Assembly: GCA_905234125.1 (NCBI GenBank)
Contig: CAJOGQ010000026.1
Location: 1-64,000, forward strand
Reading direction: 5' to 3'
DNA: 64,000 nucleotides
Source of the DNA: an uncultured Bacteroidaceae bacterium
GTDB taxonomy: Bacteria; Bacteroidota; Bacteroidia; Bacteroidales; Bacteroidaceae
Part shown: in pieces, positions 37,843-46,555 of the stretch
Numbering within the stretch: position 1 is the stretch's first letter
Layout of the letters: every line of letters begins with the position of its first letter
Notes under the pieces: generated by a model
Database searches by the model: none
What the model saw: the letters and a program-made list of their open reading frames with translations, nothing else
Told to the model about the DNA's origin: nothing
Program-made: the position numbers and the translations under genes

Positions 37843-39327
37843 TCAGCTTTTCCTCCAGAAGCTTCGGGTGAAAAGAATCATGATGGGGAAGATCTCGAGA
37901 CGGCCGATGAGCATGAGGAAGGAGCAGACGACTTTGGCAAAGGGCGTCAGGATGGCCCATGAGTGGACAGGACCATAATAGCCCATGCCTGGCCCTACGT
38001 TGCTGAGGCTCGACATCGCTATGCCAAAGGCTTCGTAGTAGTCGAACTCAGGGTGAATCTCGTTGGGGCTCACTCCGCCTAAGGCCAAGACGAAGGCACC
38101 CAAGAAAAGGGAGCAGACGAAGAGGGTGACGAAGCCCATGAGGGTCTGCACCACTTTTGTGGGCACGATGTTGCCATTCATGCGCACAGGGGTGAGGGCT
38201 CGTGGATGGAGGATGTGGGTGAACTCGTTCTTCAGCACCCGATAGATGATGCTGAGTCGCACGCACTTGAAACCACCGCTGGTACTGCCTGAACTGGCTC
38301 CTGCAAACATGACGAAGAGTAAGACGGGCATCAGCTGCACAGGCCAGAGGGTGTAGTCGTAGGTGGCTAAACCTGTGGTGGTCTGCAGGGAGATGACGGT
38401 GAAGAATGACTGCCGAAGAGCCAATTCCACATCATGAAGAGGGTCTTCGAACATCAGGAAGAAGGCACAAATCAGCGAAGCGCCCACCACGATGATGAGA
38501 TAAGCCTTCAGTTCGGCATCGCCAAAGAACTTCTTGACCTTCCCTTTCAGGATGGTATAATATATTAATGTATAGTTGATGCCAGAGACGAACATGAAGA
38601 AGATGAGCACATACTCGATGGCTGGCGATCGGTAGAAGTCGTGCAGAAGGTCGGAATGGGTGCCATAACCGCCTGTGGCTGTGGTGCACATAGCGTAGTT
38701 GACGGCATCGAAGGCATCCATCCCGCAAATCATGAGGGAGACGATGCAGAGGAGGGTCAGAGCCACATAGATACCACCAATCCAGCGTGCTGTCACAGAG
38801 ATGCGAGGGTGCACCTTGTCGTGAAGTGGCCCTGTGGCTTCGGCAGCAAAGAGTTTCACTTCGCCCACACCAAAAGCTGGCAGGATGGCGATGGTGAAGA
38901 AGACGATGCCGATACCGCCTATCCATTGGGTGAGACTGCGCCAGAAGAGGATGCCACGAGGCATCTTGTCGAGGTTGTCGATGATGGTGGCTCCTGTGCT
39001 GGTGAAGCCCGACATCGTCTCGAAGAAGGCGCTGGCCATATCAGGCACATGGTTGCCCAGCATGAAAGGCATCATGCCGATCAGCGTAAAGATAATCCAT
39101 ACGAGGGACACCACGATGTAGCCGTCCTTTCTGCCCATCTTCTTGCCGGCATTCATGCCCAAGAGCACGCCTGCGATGCCTAACACCAAAGCGATGAGGA
39201 TGGGGGGGATGAACTCCTTGATGCCCTCGTCGTAAAGCCAACTGACCACCTGGCACAGCATCATGAGTCCTACCTCGATGAAGAGGAGAAATCCCATGAT
39301 TTTTGCTATGAGTTTCCAGTTGACCAC
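37843..39327 (-). CDS. trkH: Trk-type potassium uptake protein, membrane subunit
   Basis: ORF to 39414; candidate GTG start 39327 at trkA 3' end; GFTSTGATIIDNLDKMP, GTSGGFKCVRLSI, QTTTGLATYDY selectivity motifs. Confidence 0.9.
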   Translation of the reverse strand: MVNWKLIAKIMGFLLFIEVGLMMLCQVVSWLYDEGIKEFIPPILIALVLGIAGVLLGMNAGKKMGRKDGYIVVSLVWIIFTLIGMMPFMLGNHVPDMASAFFETMSGFTSTGATIIDNLDKMPRGILFWRSLTQWIGGIGIVFFTIAILPAFGVGEVKLFAAEATGPLHDKVHPRISVTARWIGGIYVALTLLCIVSLMICGMDAFDAVNYAMCTTATGGYGTHSDLLHDFYRSPAIEYVLIFFMFVSGINYTLIYYTILKGKVKKFFGDAELKAYLIIVVGASLICAFFLMFEDPLHDVELALRQSFFTVISLQTTTGLATYDYTLWPVQLMPVLLFVMFAGASSGSTSGGFKCVRLSIIYRVLKNEFTHILHPRALTPVRMNGNIVPTKVVQTLMGFVTLFVCSLFLGAFVLALGGVSPNEIHPEFDYYEAFGIAMSSLSNVGPGMGYYGPVHSWAILTPFAKVVCSFLMLIGRLEIFPIMILFTRSFWRKS

Positions 39328-39328
39328 C

Positions 39329-40711
39329 TTATTTGAAGTATTTATCCAGTTTTCTGAGCGTGTTGCCTGTGCAGAAGACCACAACCTTGTCGCCTTCCTG
39401 CAATTGGGTGGCACCGTTCACCAGCATGGAGATGCCGTCGCGCGACATGCCTCCGATGTTGACGCCGTAGGGGAAAGAGAGTTCCATCACCTTCTTCTTG
39501 GTCACTTTCGAACCAGGCTTGACCACAAACTCAGCCACATCGGCATTGCCAATGGTCAGCATCTTCACGTTGTCCACATCGCCCTTCAGCAACATCCGGT
39601 AGATGTGGCTGGCGGCAATCATCTTCTTGTTGATGATGGTGCCGATGTCCAGCTCGTCGGCCATATCGAAGTAGTCAAGATTCTCCACTTGGGCGATGGT
39701 CTTTCGGATGCCCCTGCGTCTGGCAGCCACACAGGCCAGAATGTTCTGCTGGTCGTTGTCGGTCAGCGCAATCAGGGCTTCCATGCTTCCGTAGCCTTCG
39801 TCGTTCAGCAAGTCCACATCATAGCCCTCGCCTTCCAGAATCATCGTCTTGGGCGCTACAATCGATTGCAGTTCCTCCGTTCGCTTGGAGTCCGGCTCGA
39901 TGATTTTCACGCTGTCGTGGATGTCGGCCAATTCCCAACTGGCTCGCACGGAGAGTTTGCCTCCTCCGATGATGACACTGTTGTCCACAGAAGGATAGTC
40001 GTCCTTGCCTGTCAGATGGCGCAATTCAAGCAGGTTGTCCTTGGTGGTCATGAAGAACACGAGATCGCGCGGCAGAATCTTCTCGTCACCATTCGGGCTG
40101 ATGGTCTCGCCGTCACGCTTGATGGCCACCACGTGGAAGTTGTGTCCGTAAGACACACCAATCTCCTTCAGCGTGTGTCCCACCAAACGGTTGTCGTAGT
40201 TGATGATTTCTTTCTCGAGGAGCGGGTGTGCATCGTGCATCTTCACGCTCAGCAGGAGCAGTTCGCCGTTGTTGAACTCCCACATCTGCCTCACCCAGCT
40301 GTATCGCGAACTCGCCTTGATGTCCTCAGCGGCCAGCAGTTCAGGATAGATAAGCGACTCGATGCCCATGTTCTTGAACAGCGTCAGGTTTTCAGGCTTC
40401 ATGTATTCGTAGTTGTCCACACGAGCCACCGTCTGCTTGGCGCCCATCTGCTTGGCCAACATGGCACACGTGAGGTTCTCGCTCTCGTTGGGAGTGACAG
40501 CGATGAAGAGGTCGGCCTTGTTCACCTCGGCATCCTTCAATCCCTCGATGGACGTGGGTTGTCTCAGCAACGTCATGATGTCCAACTCGCTGGTCAGGCG
40601 AATGAGATTCTTCTCCTTCGCGTCAATCAGCACCACATCCTGATTGTCGTTTGACAACATTCGTGCCAAATAAGTGCCTACAGCACCTGCACCTGCAATG
40701 ACTATCTTCAT
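39329..40711 (-). CDS. trkA: Trk system potassium transporter, NAD-binding subunit
   Basis: [30 protein letters not shown]; start trimmed to 40711 (ATGA overlap with dxs stop). Confidence 0.94.
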   Translation of the reverse strand: MKIVIAGAGAVGTYLARMLSNDNQDVVLIDAKEKNLIRLTSELDIMTLLRQPTSIEGLKDAEVNKADLFIAVTPNESENLTCAMLAKQMGAKQTVARVDNYEYMKPENLTLFKNMGIESLIYPELLAAEDIKASSRYSWVRQMWEFNNGELLLLSVKMHDAHPLLEKEIINYDNRLVGHTLKEIGVSYGHNFHVVAIKRDGETISPNGDEKILPRDLVFFMTTKDNLLELRHLTGKDDYPSVDNSVIIGGGKLSVRASWELADIHDSVKIIEPDSKRTEELQSIVAPKTMILEGEGYDVDLLNDEGYGSMEALIALTDNDQQNILACVAARRRGIRKTIAQVENLDYFDMADELDIGTIINKKMIAASHIYRMLLKGDVDNVKMLTIGNADVAEFVVKPGSKVTKKKVMELSFPYGVNIGGMSRDGISMLVNGATQLQEGDKVVVFCTGNTLRKLDKYFK

Positions 40712-42630
40712 GATAATTTGACTAATACATTTGCAATCCCCTCGGCATCCATTCCACATTGTTTGCGCAGTTCGGCCACCGTTCCGTGCATCACAAATCG
40801 GTTGGGGATGCCGATACGTGTCACCTCCATCTCATAGTGGTGGTCGGCAAAGAACTCCAGCACAGCACTACCCAATCCGCCTGAGATGACACCATCCTCG
40901 ACGGTCACCACCTTCTTGAACTTCTTGCCCACTTCGTGCAGGATGTCCTCATCGATGGGCTTCAGGAAGCGCATATCGTAGTGGGCATAGTACATCGCCC
41001 CTGATGCATTCTCGTTCAGCGCCTTCAGTTCAGCGATGGAGATGGCCTTCTCAGCCTCCACACCTATCGGACCAATGCTCAGCACGGCGACATTCTCACC
41101 GTCCTTCAGCTTTCTGCCCTTGCCCACAGGAATCTCTTCCAGCTCACATTGCCAATCGATCGTGTTGCCCCTGCCTCGTGGGTAGCGGATGACGAACACA
41201 CCCTTGTCGGGCAGTTGAGCCGTGTACATCAGTCGCCTCAGTTCTGGTTCGTCGTATGGCGAAGCGATGGTCAGGTTGGGGATGGGACGCAGGAACGCCA
41301 TATCGAAGGCGCCATGATGGGTCGAGCCATCCTCGCCCACCAGTCCTGCACGGTCGAGACAAAGCACCATGTTGAGGCGCATCGTGGCCGCATCGTGGAT
41401 GATGTTGTCGTAGGCACGTTGCATGAACGACGAGTAGATGTTGCAGAACGGCATCATCCCGTCCTTGGCCAGTCCGCCAGAGAACGTCACCGCATGCCCC
41501 TCAGCAATGCCCACATCAAATACCCTCTTGGGCATCGCGTTCATCATGATGTTCATAGAGCAGCCTGTCGGCATCGCAGGTGTCACACCCACAATCTTCT
41601 CATTCTTCTGAGCCAGTTCGAGGAGCGTCTTTCCAAACACATCCTGGAACTTGGGTGGATGAGGCTTGTCGTCTTGGGTGGTGATGCGTTCGCCTGTGTC
41701 GGGGTCGAACTTGCCTGGTGCATGCCAGATGGTCGCATCCTCCTCGGCAGGCGCATAGCCATAACCCTTCGTCGTGTGGATGTAGAGCAGCTTGGGACCC
41801 TTCATCTCCTTGATCACTTGCAGAACCCTCACCAGCTCCAGCACATCGTTTCCCTCAGCGGGGCCGAAGTAGCGGATGTCCATACCCTCAAAGATGTTCT
41901 TCTGCCGAGCCAGCACCGACTTCACGCTGTTGTTGAAGCGGATGAGCCCCCTGCGACGCTTCTCGTTCAGGATACCCCACCCAAACAGCTTCTGCGAAAC
42001 CTTATACCTTATATTATTATAAGTAGTGTTCGTGGTGAGTTGCAAAAGATACTTTCGCATGCCACCCACACTACGGTCGATGCTCATGTTGTTATCGTTC
42101 AACACAATCAGCATGTCATTGGGCGTGCTGGCCGCGTTGTTGATGCCCTCGAAAGCCAATCCGCCACTCATCGCACCGTCGCCAATCACAGCCACCACCT
42201 TCCTGTTCTCGCCCTTCAGCTTAGCCGCCACAGCCATACCCAATCCAGCCGAAATCGAATTGCTGGCATGTCCACAGCAGAACGTGTCGTACTCACTCTC
42301 GTCGGGGTGAGGGAAAGGCTTCAGCCCGTTCAGCCTGCGGTTGGTGCAGAACAGGTCGCGCCGACCCGTCAGAATCTTGTGTCCGTAGGCCTGATGCCCC
42401 ACATCCCACACAATACGGTCGTAAGGCGTGTTGAACACATAATGCAACGCCACCGTCAGTTCCACCACACCCAGGCTCGAAGCCAGATGGCCAGGGTTCA
42501 TCGCCAGCTCCTCAATGATGTCACGCCTTAGTTCGTCACACACAGCAGGCAATTCCTCTACCTTCAGCTTGCGCAGATCAGCGGGGAAATCTATCTCCGG
42601 CAGGTACCTATATTCGTTATTCTCTCCCAT
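40708..42630 (-). CDS. dxs: 1-deoxy-D-xylulose-5-phosphate synthase
   Basis: [55 protein letters not shown]; start [20 protein letters not shown]. Confidence 0.96.
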   Translation of the reverse strand: MGENNEYRYLPEIDFPADLRKLKVEELPAVCDELRRDIIEELAMNPGHLASSLGVVELTVALHYVFNTPYDRIVWDVGHQAYGHKILTGRRDLFCTNRRLNGLKPFPHPDESEYDTFCCGHASNSISAGLGMAVAAKLKGENRKVVAVIGDGAMSGGLAFEGINNAASTPNDMLIVLNDNNMSIDRSVGGMRKYLLQLTTNTTYNNIRYKVSQKLFGWGILNEKRRRGLIRFNNSVKSVLARQKNIFEGMDIRYFGPAEGNDVLELVRVLQVIKEMKGPKLLYIHTTKGYGYAPAEEDATIWHAPGKFDPDTGERITTQDDKPHPPKFQDVFGKTLLELAQKNEKIVGVTPAMPTGCSMNIMMNAMPKRVFDVGIAEGHAVTFSGGLAKDGMMPFCNIYSSFMQRAYDNIIHDAATMRLNMVLCLDRAGLVGEDGSTHHGAFDMAFLRPIPNLTIASPYDEPELRRLMYTAQLPDKGVFVIRYPRGRGNTIDWQCELEEIPVGKGRKLKDGENVAVLSIGPIGVEAEKAISIAELKALNENASGAMYYAHYDMRFLKPIDEDILHEVGKKFKKVVTVEDGVISGGLGSAVLEFFADHHYEMEVTRIGIPNRFVMHGTVAELRKQCGMDAEGIANVLVKLS

Positions 42631-42649
42631 AAAAGATGTAAAAAGCATG

Positions 42650-42657
42650 CAAAGGTA
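42650..42657 (-). promoter_or_regulatory. -7 box for dxs-trkA-trkH operon
   Basis: CAAAGGTA (TACCTTTG on minus) just upstream of dxs. Confidence 0.55.
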
Positions 42658-42666
42658 CGGAAAAAA

Positions 42667-42694
42667 GTGAAAAGTGAAGAGTGAAACGTAAAAA
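42667..42694. repeat. Heptamer micro-array, 4 units GTGAAAA, with inverted TTTTCAC-rich arm downstream
   Basis: GTGAAAA GTGAAGA GTGAAAC GTAAAAA then TTTTTCACTTTCATTTTCCATTTTTCAC. Confidence 0.8.
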
Positions 42695-42883
42695 ATTTCT
42701 GTTTTTCACTTTCATTTTCCATTTTTCACTTTCTCTTTCTCAATTTCCCTCTTTCTTTCGCATTTTTTATACTTTTAACCATTTTTGTTGTTTTTTAAGC
42801 CCCATTTTGTCCTATTTGTATCTATCATTACCCCATTTGTCATTTTTCATGCTTGAAAACATACAACATATTGAAAAAGGTCG

Positions 42884-42891
42884 TACCTTTG
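42884..42891 (+). promoter_or_regulatory. -7 box TACCTTTG for beta-barrel OMP
   Basis: TAnnTTTG ~95 bp upstream of ATG 42987. Confidence 0.5.
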
Positions 42892-42986
42892 CAGCGGTTT
42901 TCATAAGAGGGGAATCCGAAAACCTCTTCAACCATAACAAATCAAAAGAGTAGGACACAACTAATTTAACTTTAATTAGAAAGATT

Positions 42987-43580
42987 ATGAAAAAGATTTT
43001 ACTTACAGCTCTCGTAGCAGTTGCTTCTCTCGCAGCTAACGCACAGGTTTGGATTGGTGGCGAAGTTGGTTTCAGCGCAACTAAGACTTCTATCGACGGT
43101 GAAAAGTTCGGCGCAGCCGCTAACTTCAACCTTCTTCCTGAGATTGGTTACACTATCAACGACAAGTTCGACATCGCAATGACTATCGGTCTTGCTCACA
43201 GAAATGGCAATGGTGACTACTATGCAGGAAGCAACAATTTCGAAAACTTCGATGGCATGCTCGATGACGTGAACCGCAACGCTTTCACTATCAACCCATA
43301 CGTTCGTTACAAGTTCGCTAAGACTGGTGACTTCACTTTCTTCGTTGACGGTGGTTTCTCTTACACTATGATTCACTACAGCCACGTGGATGACAACGGC
43401 AACCAGTGGGCTCTCGGCTTCAAGCCAGGTATCGCTTACAACCTCACTGAGAAGGTTAGCCTCGTTGCACACATCGGTGACCTCGGTTACGCTTTCTACA
43501 AGAGAGGCGACGTGAAGAGCAACACCTTCGACATGGGCATCAGCAACAACATCTCTTTCGGTGCTTACGTAAGCTTCTAA
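42987..43580 (+). CDS. Outer membrane beta-barrel protein
   Basis: 197 aa; signal peptide MKKILLTALVAVASLAANAQ; alternating aromatic strands ending SFGAYVSF. Confidence 0.85.
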   Translation: MKKILLTALVAVASLAANAQVWIGGEVGFSATKTSIDGEKFGAAANFNLLPEIGYTINDKFDIAMTIGLAHRNGNGDYYAGSNNFENFDGMLDDVNRNAFTINPYVRYKFAKTGDFTFFVDGGFSYTMIHYSHVDDNGNQWALGFKPGIAYNLTEKVSLVAHIGDLGYAFYKRGDVKSNTFDMGISNNISFGAYVSF

Positions 43581-43607
43581 TCTTTAGATATATACATTCA
43601 ACTAAGG

Positions 43608-43636
43608 GAAGGTCAGCAATTTGCTGGCCTTCTTTC
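43608..43636 (+). terminator. Terminator after OMP
   Basis: GAAGGTCAGCAAATTGCTGGCCTTCTTTC hairpin. Confidence 0.65.
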
Positions 43637-43740
43637 GTATTTTGCCCCAATATCCATAAAAAACTAGGCTCTTATGGGAAATTCGGAAGGAATCCAAGCA
43701 AAACAGGGCACACAATCTTGTGGGAATGGAAAATAGTCCG

Positions 43741-43748
43741 TACCTTTG
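43741..43748 (+). promoter_or_regulatory. -7 box TACCTTTG for recO
   Basis: TAnnTTTG 21 bp upstream of ATG 43769. Confidence 0.5.
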
Positions 43749-43768
43749 TGGGGAATAGAGAAGAAACC

Positions 43769-44521
43769 ATGCAGGAGACGCTTCGAGGCATTGTTTTGCG
43801 GACGGTGAAGTATGGCGACAATTCACTGATTGTTGATCTCTTCACGGAGAATCATGGACGCCAGTCGTTCATGACCTCCATAACGCGTGCCAAGCGTTCC
43901 GTCAGGAGCGTGTCGTTCTGGCAACCCCTGTCGATGGTGGAGTTCAGCACGGAATTGAAACCCAATGCAGGGAAACTCCCTCGTCCCAACGATGTGCGCA
44001 CCTATTATAATTATACCGACCTGCCCTTCTCGCCCATCAAGTCCACTTTGGCACTCTTCCTCTCCGAGTTTCTCTGTGCCAGCCTGCGCGAGGAGAAGGA
44101 GAACCAACTCCTCTACCACTATATCGAGTCCTCCCTCCAGTGGCTCGATTTGGCCAGCGAACCAACCTCCATCGCCAACTTCCATCTCGCCTTCCTCATG
44201 CACCTCAGCCGTTTTATCGGCATCTATCCCAACTTAGACTTGAACTCTCAACTGTCAACTGTCAACTGTCAACTCTATTTCGACCTTCTCGCTGGCACTT
44301 ATTGTGACCATCGCCCCTCCCATCCCCATTTTCTCCAAGGACAAGAAGCACAAAACCTTCCCACCCTTTTCCGCATGAACTATCCCACCATGCACCTCTT
44401 CCGACTCTCCCGTCGCGAACGCCAACGCATCCTCCAAGTCCTCAACACCTACTACCGTCTCCACGTCCCCCAATTCCCAGAACTCAAATCCTTGGAGGTC
44501 TTACAGGAGTTCTATTCATGA
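43769..44521 (+). CDS. recO: DNA repair protein RecO
   Basis: MQETLRGIVLRTVKYGDNSLIVDLFTENHGRQSFM; start trimmed from 43718. Confidence 0.88.
   Translation: MQETLRGIVLRTVKYGDNSLIVDLFTENHGRQSFMTSITRAKRSVRSVSFWQPLSMVEFSTELKPNAGKLPRPNDVRTYYNYTDLPFSPIKSTLALFLSEFLCASLREEKENQLLYHYIESSLQWLDLASEPTSIANFHLAFLMHLSRFIGIYPNLDLNSQLSTVNCQLYFDLLAGTYCDHRPSHPHFLQGQEAQNLPTLFRMNYPTMHLFRLSRRERQRILQVLNTYYRLHVPQFPELKSLEVLQEFYS
44240..44274. repeat. Heptamer micro-array, 5 units of GTCAACT
   Basis: TTGAACT CTCAACT GTCAACT GTCAACT GTCAACT inside recO, encodes LNSQLSTVNCQL. Confidence 0.93.
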
Positions 44522-44600
44522 AGGCCATTAAAAGACCTTAAAAGTGTGGGGGCTTCTGTGAAAGAAAAATAAAATAGTTGCGAGGACGGAAGAGAAGCCC

Positions 44601-44608
44601 TAACTTTG
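44601..44608 (+). promoter_or_regulatory. -7 box TAACTTTG
   Basis: TAnnTTTG 12 bp before ATG 44620. Confidence 0.45.
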
Positions 44609-44619
44609 TGGCGGTTTTC

Positions 44620-45891
44620 ATGAAAAGAGAGATGAAATCGCTATATACATATCTATTATGTGTGGTATCCTGCTGGATGTGGGGAACGGAGATGAATGCC
44701 GTTCCGTTGCCACAGTCGAAGCCCGTACACATCGAAGTGAGGCACCATTGGGACATGAGCCGAATGATGTACTTCTGGCTGACTGACCTCTACACGAAGG
44801 AGGAGAAGAAAATCCGTTCAGCACCTTGGGGGCAAGGAGTTTCTGTGCTCGATTTCGACCTCTACCACCCCTTGTATGGCGAAATCATCCCTGCCAGCAA
44901 CCAGCGCATTCCTTTTTATGTGGAGCCAGGCGACACGCTCATCATCCGTCTGGAGAAGAACGGCAGAGTGGAGGCGTATGAGCGGAAGGATGGCCGTCAG
45001 GTGAAGTACAAGAACCTCCTGTTGCACGACATCAGCAATCGGCAGTTCTACACAAAGGAGGACTTTGCGGAGGACAAGGAGCACCATCTTTTCCCTGAGT
45101 TTGTGGTGCAGGTGAAGGAGAAGATGCAGGTGGCGTTGGACAGCGTGAACCATGTGGCCGACCGCTACGATTTCTCTGCCGAGGAACGGAACCTGGCGCG
45201 ATGCAACGTGCAGATGCAGTTTGCGCTGTGGATATTCGAGTATGCGCCGATGAAGACCTCCGAACTCCTTGCCTACGCCAGCCATCATGAGGGCGGTTGG
45301 CAGAGTCTGCCTGAGCAGGACAGGGAAATCTCAGCCATTCAGGACGTGGCCAACTATGGGTTTGTGGGCGAGATGAATCCAGACGACAGCACTTATCTGG
45401 CCTCAAAATACTTTCCTGCGTTCATTCAGAGTTATGAGCATACGCAGGTGCTCAACTACGACCAGTATCTCTATGCCGGCACGTCTGCTGACGATGTGGC
45501 ACGCATGGACTCAGCTTTTGTGGCGAAGGACTTGGCCATCACCCATCACGACCGCCCCTCGCTCTTCATGGACATGGCGATGACGCGTCGTCATGTGGAG
45601 ATTCCAGCTCCCGTTGACGATGGGAGCATCCATTTGCAGGAGGTTCAGGTGATGGGCACAAACCTCGAGCAGTTCTACCGTGTGTTCGGCAAGGGCGAGT
45701 ACAATCCCCAAGAGGTGGTGGAGAAAGCCTGGGCGCACGACGTGAACCTGAAAGGTCCCATCTCCTCGCTCATCAACTGGAAGAAAATCCACAACTACAA
45801 GCGTGCCAAGAAGCTCATCAAGCAGTACGGCGCCGACGATGCCGAACGCGAGGCGCTGATGAAGGCTTGGGAGCAGACGCAAAAGAAATGA
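44620..45891 (+). CDS. Exported protein of unknown function
   Basis: Signal peptide MKREMKSLYTYLLCVVSCWMWGTEMNA; no domain recognised by eye. Confidence 0.7.
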   Translation: MKREMKSLYTYLLCVVSCWMWGTEMNAVPLPQSKPVHIEVRHHWDMSRMMYFWLTDLYTKEEKKIRSAPWGQGVSVLDFDLYHPLYGEIIPASNQRIPFYVEPGDTLIIRLEKNGRVEAYERKDGRQVKYKNLLLHDISNRQFYTKEDFAEDKEHHLFPEFVVQVKEKMQVALDSVNHVADRYDFSAEERNLARCNVQMQFALWIFEYAPMKTSELLAYASHHEGGWQSLPEQDREISAIQDVANYGFVGEMNPDDSTYLASKYFPAFIQSYEHTQVLNYDQYLYAGTSADDVARMDSAFVAKDLAITHHDRPSLFMDMAMTRRHVEIPAPVDDGSIHLQEVQVMGTNLEQFYRVFGKGEYNPQEVVEKAWAHDVNLKGPISSLINWKKIHNYKRAKKLIKQYGADDAEREALMKAWEQTQKK

Positions 45892-45898
45892 AAAAAAC

Positions 45899-45967
45899 AA
45901 TCAGCCCAATCACCCCGAAGGGGCTTGTTTTATAAGAACAAGTTCCTTCGGAACGATTGAACTGATT
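45899..45967. terminator. Long imperfect inverted repeat between converging genes, likely bidirectional terminator
   Basis: 31-bp arms (45899-45929 / 45937-45967), 7-nt loop, all 7 differences are transitions; A/T runs at both ends. Confidence 0.7.
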
Positions 45968-45989
45968 CTTATTTATTGCTTGCATCGCG

Positions 45990-46352
45990 TCAGCCCTCCC
46001 CCTTCGGGGGTCGGGGGGCTCCAAACGCCAGATACATTCCTTCCTCCACTTCGCTGCGGTTGATGTCCTTCAGCTTGCAGCCGTTCTCCACACAGGCCAT
46101 TGCCATGACGAAGTCTATGGCTTCTTCCTGCTGGTCGTGGTAGGGTGCGTTGGCCACGATGGTGTGGGTCTCTGGGAGATTGCCCATCAGTTCGCAGACC
46201 CTGCGCGTGTAGGCTTGTGGGTCGTTCTTGCCGTCGCCCTTGGGTGCCCAGCGGTTGATGATCTGACGGATGCTCCAGACGTTGTGCTTGCGGTTGTAGG
46301 TGTTGAGTGTGATGAAGACAGAACGGTAGCCGTGAAAATTAAATAGAGGCAA
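45990..46352 (-). pseudogene. Truncated phage-type structural protein P5/lysozyme-like remnant
   Basis: FHGYRSVFITLNTYNRKHNVWSIRQIINRWAPKGDGKNDPQAYTRRVCELMG..ACVENG resembles the C-terminal part of the P5 family; the RGLRNNNPxNIR N-terminal part is absent. Confidence 0.55.
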
Positions 46353-46367
46353 AAATTAAAAGATAAA

Positions 46368-46388
46368 GGTTATTGGTTAATGGTTATT
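46368..46388. repeat. Heptamer micro-array, 3 units GGTTATT
   Basis: GGTTATT GGTTAAT GGTTATT adjacent to the 22-bp repeat locus 2. Confidence 0.75.
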
Positions 46389-46421
46389 GAAGCCGGTACC
46401 CCCGAGCTGACGAGCCGGTGG

Positions 46422-46472
46422 CTCAAAGGCGTTGAGGCCGAACCTCAAAGGCGTTGAGGCGGTAGCTCAAAA
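46422..46472. repeat. 22-bp tandem palindromic repeat, locus 2
   Basis: CTCAAAGGCGTTGAGGCCGAAC / CTCAAAGGCGTTGAGGCGGTAG / CTCAAAA. Confidence 0.9.
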
Positions 46473-46555
46473 AAAAGAAAAAATTCGCGCGAAAATAGGC
46501 GGGACGCGGGCACCCGATGTAGCTGTCCGCACAAGTCAAATTTATACACTTCATC

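Noticed and set aside
39329-42648. dxs-trkA-trkH overlap as unusual coupling
   Set aside because: ATGA-type overlap is ordinary translational coupling.
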